NCBI GenBank assembly: GCA_902797065.1
Contig: CADBRK010000197.1
Location: 1-7,128 of the forward strand
DNA from: an uncultured Ruminococcus sp.
GTDB taxonomy: Bacteria; Bacillota; Clostridia; Oscillospirales; Acutalibacteraceae
DNA length: 7,128 nt
Direction: 5' to 3'
Shown: piece after piece, positions 3,826 to 7,128 of the stretch
Position numbering within the stretch: the stretch's first letter is position 1
How the letters are laid out: each line of letters begins with the position of its first letter
Translations under genes and position numbers: made by a program
Notes under the pieces: generated by a model
The model's database searches: none
The model's input: the letters and a program-made list of their open reading frames with translations, nothing else
What the model was told of the DNA's origin: nothing

Positions 3826-6800
3826 GACGACGTGTCGGCAAACGGAAAAGACGGCGAGCCGCCCGGAGTGTTTCAGGCGATCGATGTTCCCGGAAAACAC
3901 GAGGACGACAATACACCTGTTTCGGCGAACGGAAAGTGCGGCGAAAATGTGAATTACGAACTGCACGAAAACGGTAATCTGTACATATACGGTTCGGGGG
4001 ATATGGAGAATTACAATAATTACCAGTATTTATGGGGCAGTGAATTGAAGTATTCTCCTTTTTGGTGTAATACGGATATTGTAAATGTTGTTATAGAAAA
4101 CGGCGTTACATCTGTGGGCAGCGGTTTGTTTGAGGAGTGTTCGAAACTCGCCAATGTTATAATACCCGACAGCGTAACAAGCATAGGCGATCAATCGTTT
4201 GATTTGTGCGAGAACATTAAATCCATAACATTACCCGACGGCTTGACAAGCATAGGCGACGCTGCGTTTGCTGCCTGCGAAGGACTTACAAGTATTGACA
4301 TACCCGAAAACGTAGAGACAATAAAACAAAGCGCATTTACGGGCTGCATTAATCTTGAGAGCATTAATGTAAGCGAAAAAAACAAGACATATTGTTCCGT
4401 TGACGGAGCGGTATATAATAAGGAGAAAACCGAACTTATCTGCTGCCCTCCCGGTGCAGTAGTAATTAACATTCCCGACGGAGTGACAGAAATTCCCGAA
4501 CGTTTGTTTATAGCCTGTGGAAAACTTACAAGCGTAACGATACCGGACAGTGTTACAAGTATAGGTATGTCTGCGTTCGGCGGCTGCACGAGTCTTAAAA
4601 GCATAAGAATACCGGACGGCGTTACAAGTATAGAGATGAGTGTGTTTACCAACTGCGCAAGCCTTACAAGCGTAGTTATTCCCGACAGCGTGACAAGTAT
4701 AGGCGAAGCTGCTTTTGAAGGCTGCACGAGTCTTACAAGCATAGAGATACCAAACAGCGTGACGAGTATAGACAGATTTGCATTCAGGGACTGCACGGGT
4801 CTTGCAAGCATAAAGCTTCCCGACGGCGTGACAGCTATATCGGATTATTTGTTTCAGGGCTGCACGGGTCTTGAAGGTGCTCAGATACCAAACAGCGTTA
4901 CAGGCATAGGAAAACACTCGTTTGAAGACTGCACAAGTCTTGCAAATATAAATATTCCCGACAGCGTTACAAGTATAGGCGAATATGCGTTTTCATACTG
5001 TACAAGTCTTGCCAGTGTAAATATTCCCGACGGTGTGACAAATATAGACGAATGTGCGTTTTGCGGGTGCTCCGGTCTTGCAGGTATAACTATACCCGGC
5101 AGCGTAACAAATATAGCTGAAGGTGCGTTTGTAGACTGTAAAGGTCTTGTGAGTGTAGAAATATCGGACGGTGTGAAGACCATATGTGACAGTGCTTTCA
5201 TGGAATGTGAAAGTCTCAGAAGTGTAAAAATACCGGACAGCGTAACGAGCATAGGTGATAGAGTGTTTTACGACTGCACAAGCCTTGAGAGCGTAAACAT
5301 ACCGAGTGGGGTAACCAAGATAGGGAATAACCTTTTCTACGGCTGCACGAGCCTTAAAAATATAGAAACCCATGACGGAGTGACGGGTATAGGCGTATGT
5401 GCGTTTGCATATTGCACCGATCTTGAAACCGTATATATACCCGTCGGTGTGACATACATAGGAAGCGGCTCTTTTGAGAATTGCACCGGTCTTGAAAACA
5501 TATATATCCCCGACAGTGTCAGGGATATAGGGGCAGGTGCGTTTTATAATTGCACAAGCGTTGAAAGTATTGACATACCGAGCCGCGTAACGACTTTAGG
5601 AGAGTATGTTTTCGACAGCTGTACAAATCTTACAAGTATCAATGTGAGCGAAGAAAATAACATCTATGCTTCGGTTGACGGAGTGCTTTATGATAAAGCA
5701 ATAGAAAGTCTGATAAGATGCCCCGAAGGAAAAACGGATATTGTTATACCGGTCAGCGTAAAGTATATCTCCCCTGAAGCATTTAATAACTGTGAGAAGC
5801 TCACCGACATATATTACGAAGGAAGCGAAGTGGATTGGGAGGACATTTATGGCGGCTATACCGAACAGCTGAACAAAGCGGTCATACATTATAATTTCAA
5901 TGGTCAGAAAGCGTCTGACGGAGAAGAAGTCTTTGTTTACAGAGCTTCGGACGACGGCACGGTAACTTTAGTAAAATACAGAGGACGCTCCGACAATGTC
6001 GTTATTCCCGGCGAGTTCGAGGGAAAAGCAGTTGTAAGTATCGGCGCGTATGCATTCTCCGACCGCACAAGCGTAACAAGTGTGACGCTTCCCGACAGTA
6101 TTACGAGTATCGGGTCGTGTGCGTTCAAAGGCTGCGCAAACCTTACAGAAATAAACCTTCCGGACAGCGTGTCTGATATAGGCTCCGAAGCGTTTATGGA
6201 CTGCACGAGCCTGAAGAGTATGATTATACCCGACGGCGTAACGTGTATAGCTTATTCATTGTTTGAGAATTGCGCAAGCCTTACAAGCGTAATGCTGCCC
6301 GACAGTGTGACAAGCATATCTCCGAAGGCGTTTTTATCTTGTGTGAGCCTTAAAGACATCGAGATACCCGACGCTGTGACGAAAATCGACACTTACGCCT
6401 TCTGCTGCTGTGAAAGCCTTACCAATATAACGATACCGCAGGGCGTTGAGAGTATAGATGATTTCGTATTTCAGAGCTGCACCGGCCTTGAAAATGTAGA
6501 GATACCGGAAACTGTGAAAAGCATAGGTTGGCATTCATTCTCCTGGTGTGAGAGCCTCAGAAGCATAGAATTGCCGAACAGTGTCACAAATATCGAAGAC
6601 AGTACGTTTTACGGCTGTAAAAGCCTTGAAAGCATAAAAATACCGAGCGGTGTTACATATATAAGCGCAAATTGCTTTACGCATTGTTCAAATCTGAAAA
6701 TGGTCGAAATACCCGACAGTGTGACCGAAATAGGCGTATCTGCATTTTTCTATTGTACAAGTCTTGAAAGCATAGTAATTCCGGACGGCGTAAGACGTAT

Positions 6801-7128
6801 ATGCGAAGGAACCTTTGATGGCTGTAAAGAGCTTGCAAGCATAGAGATGCCGATAAGCGTGATAATTGTTGTGCCGTATGCTTTCGATGAGTGTATAGGT
6901 CTTGAAGATGTATATTACGCAGGTACGGAGCAAGAGTGGAGAAACATACAGATAGGTCAAAACAACGAACCTTTGCAGAACGCCCGCATACACTATAACT
7001 CTGAAATGCCCGACAATACACCCGATACGCCCGACACGCCTGATACACCAGATACCCCGAAGGTAAAAACGGGCGACGTAAACAACGACAACAAAATCAC
7101 GGCAAAAGACAGCATGGTGATCCAGCGC
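3739..7128 (+). CDS. Secreted BspA-like LRR_5 repeat protein with C-terminal dockerin (3' end beyond window)
   Basis: The frame is open for 1130 codons to the window edge with no stop, so the C-terminus is missing. The start has AAGGAGG at 3724-3730, eight bases before the ATG. The order of parts is: signal peptide (1-29, basic MKTQRK, hydrophobic core, ASA before DD); a Gly/Asp-rich segment (30-75); a domain beginning GKCGENVNYELHENGNLYIYG that commonly precedes such arrays; LRR_5 array 1 (118-691); cap 1 (692-720); a bridge; array 2 (755-1058); cap 2 (1059-1087); a PDT linker (1091-1107); and the first half of a dockerin (1112-1130). The repeat consensus is IPDSVTSIGxxAFxxCxSLxSI. BspA-type LRR proteins are surface or secreted proteins linked to adhesion and protein binding. 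A dockerin would let this one dock onto a cohesin. Binding partner and substrate are unknown, and no catalytic domain is visible. Confidence 0.95.
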   Translation, partial: MKTQRKLLALILALSMAVPMTGGIMTASADDVSANGKDGEPPGVFQAIDVPGKHEDDNTPVSANGKCGENVNYELHENGNLYIYGSGDMENYNNYQYLWGSELKYSPFWCNTDIVNVVIENGVTSVGSGLFEECSKLANVIIPDSVTSIGDQSFDLCENIKSITLPDGLTSIGDAAFAACEGLTSIDIPENVETIKQSAFTGCINLESINVSEKNKTYCSVDGAVYNKEKTELICCPPGAVVINIPDGVTEIPERLFIACGKLTSVTIPDSVTSIGMSAFGGCTSLKSIRIPDGVTSIEMSVFTNCASLTSVVIPDSVTSIGEAAFEGCTSLTSIEIPNSVTSIDRFAFRDCTGLASIKLPDGVTAISDYLFQGCTGLEGAQIPNSVTGIGKHSFEDCTSLANINIPDSVTSIGEYAFSYCTSLASVNIPDGVTNIDECAFCGCSGLAGITIPGSVTNIAEGAFVDCKGLVSVEISDGVKTICDSAFMECESLRSVKIPDSVTSIGDRVFYDCTSLESVNIPSGVTKIGNNLFYGCTSLKNIETHDGVTGIGVCAFAYCTDLETVYIPVGVTYIGSGSFENCTGLENIYIPDSVRDIGAGAFYNCTSVESIDIPSRVTTLGEYVFDSCTNLTSINVSEENNIYASVDGVLYDKAIESLIRCPEGKTDIVIPVSVKYISPEAFNNCEKLTDIYYEGSEVDWEDIYGGYTEQLNKAVIHYNFNGQKASDGEEVFVYRASDDGTVTLVKYRGRSDNVVIPGEFEGKAVVSIGAYAFSDRTSVTSVTLPDSITSIGSCAFKGCANLTEINLPDSVSDIGSEAFMDCTSLKSMIIPDGVTCIAYSLFENCASLTSVMLPDSVTSISPKAFLSCVSLKDIEIPDAVTKIDTYAFCCCESLTNITIPQGVESIDDFVFQSCTGLENVEIPETVKSIGWHSFSWCESLRSIELPNSVTNIEDSTFYGCKSLESIKIPSGVTYISANCFTHCSNLKMVEIPDSVTEIGVSAFFYCTSLESIVIPDGVRRICEGTFDGCKELASIEMPISVIIVVPYAFDECIGLEDVYYAGTEQEWRNIQIGQNNEPLQNARIHYNSEMPDNTPDTPDTPDTPDTPKVKTGDVNNDNKITAKDSMVIQR
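4366..4467 (+). other. 34-residue insertion module, first copy
   Basis: It starts NVSEKNKTYCSVDGAVYN and includes LICCPPG. It interrupts the 23-residue period between units 4 and 5, and matches the copy at 5641-5742 in length and pattern (NVSE-N--Y-SVDG--Y-K---LI-CP-G). Such inserts are common in LRR_5 proteins and probably form a side hairpin on the solenoid. Confidence 0.75.
5641..5742 (+). other. 34-residue insertion module, second copy
   Basis: It starts NVSEENNIYASVDGVLYD and includes LIRCPEG. It has the same length and motif skeleton as the copy at 4366-4467, and here sits between units 21 and 22, just before the end of array 1. Confidence 0.75.
5812..5895 (+). other. Array-closing cap, first copy
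   Basis: The LRR pattern ends in YYEGSEVDWEDI and closes with NKAVIHYN. The aromatic and Gly-Ser/Thr-Glu-x-x-x-Trp residues match the cap at 6913-6999. The cap probably shields the hydrophobic end of the solenoid. Confidence 0.75.
6001..6912 (+). repeat. LRR_5 array 2, about 13 units of 23 residues
   Basis: The array opens with a longer first unit (VIPGEFEGKAVVSIGAYAF) that follows the lead-in DDGTVTLVKYRGRSDNV, a usual way for an independent LRR_5 module to begin. The Cys of this first unit is replaced (SDRTS). Twelve regular units follow. The last, EMPISVIIVVPYAFDEC, is the most diverged before the cap. Confidence 0.92.
6913..6999 (+). other. Array-closing cap, second copy
   Basis: The pattern is YYAGTEQEWRNIQIGQNNEP followed by LQNARIHYN. 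It is homologous to the cap at 5812-5895, so the protein holds two complete LRR_5 modules in series. Confidence 0.78.
7009..7059 (+). repeat. Pro-Asp-Thr linker repeat
   Basis: After PDNT, the 9-base unit encoding Pro-Asp-Thr is repeated four times and ends in a Pro. The copies use different synonymous codons (CCC/CCT/CCA, GAT/GAC, ACG/ACA/ACC), so the repeat is not a recent slippage product. This type of linker usually separates a bacterial surface module from its dockerin or anchor. Confidence 0.85.
7072..7128 (+). other. Start of a type I dockerin domain (truncated by window edge)
   Basis: GDVNNDNKITAKDSMVIQR fits the first calcium-binding repeat of a type I dockerin. Within the 12-residue loop, Asp1113 (position 1), Asn1115 (3), Asp1117 (5) and Asp1124 (12) are the expected calcium ligands, and IQR begins the following helix. 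Positions 10 and 11, which often set cohesin specificity, are Ala and Lys. A full dockerin needs about 40 more residues with a second loop, which must lie to the right. Confidence 0.85.

Larger units (their letters stand above)
4090..5811 (+). repeat. LRR_5 array 1, about 22 units of 23 residues (69 bp)
   Basis: Units follow IPDSVTSIGxxAFxxCxSLxSI and repeat every 69 bp. I count 22, with one 34-residue insertion after unit 4 and another after unit 21. Nearly every unit keeps the Cys after the AF pair. DNA identity between units is locally high: 4684-4707 and 4960-4983, four units apart, differ at one base in 24. Confidence 0.92.

Noticed and set aside
4090..6912. Regularly spaced repeats that might suggest a CRISPR array
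   Set aside because: The 69-bp period is in frame and encodes LRR_5 units. The units are diverged throughout, with no constant repeat plus unique spacer pattern.
4191..7048. Many minus-strand open frames of 66-228 codons across the LRR gene
   Set aside because: They are antisense shadows of the repeat: the same 69-bp unit read backwards gives monotonous 23-residue repeats (CHAVG..YACK..). They have no ribosome sites, and the plus frame is open throughout with a signal peptide and known domains.

Overview
The window looks like chromosomal DNA of a spore-forming, gut-type clostridium, most likely a Ruminococcus-like member of the Oscillospiraceae. The grounds are a clear SpoVAD, strong AAGGAGG-type ribosome sites, A+T-rich spacers, and a secreted BspA-like leucine-rich-repeat protein that runs into the start of a type I dockerin. 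The genus is inferred; no rRNA or other marker gene is present.

Layout. Bases 1-80 hold two strong G+C-rich hairpins that resemble the right end (possibly omega-RNA) of an IS200/IS605-type element whose body would lie left of the window; this is tentative. A 13-bp-stem terminator follows (94-127), then an A+T-rich spacer. A minus-strand gene (449-895) encodes a DUF2383/ferritin-like helical protein. It is divergent from spoVAD (1026-2090, TTG start), whose product belongs to the machinery that loads dipicolinic acid into the forespore. No spoVAC or spoVAE lies next to it. A well-formed extended -10 promoter drives a PAP2-family membrane phosphatase (2188-2742), which ends in a strong terminator. 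Facing it is a small minus-strand protein with one membrane segment (2812-3081). A 657-base gene-free spacer follows. It carries DnaA-box-like motifs, inverted repeats and a duplicated 13-bp promoter element.

The right half is one open reading frame from 3739 to the window edge (1130 codons, no stop). It has a signal peptide, a short N-terminal domain and two arrays of 23-residue LRR_5 repeats (about 22 and 13 units). Each array is closed by the same kind of cap. A Pro-Asp-Thr linker and the first calcium loop of a dockerin follow, and the gene continues past the window. All the sizeable minus-strand reading frames here are shadows of the repeat.

The genes do not form one pathway. They appear to be separate transcription units: a ferritin-like protein, a spore protein, a lipid phosphatase, a small membrane protein and a large surface or scaffold-docking protein. 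The items most worth a second look are the LRR-dockerin protein, the matching DnaA-box-like clusters in both long spacers, and the isolated spoVAD.
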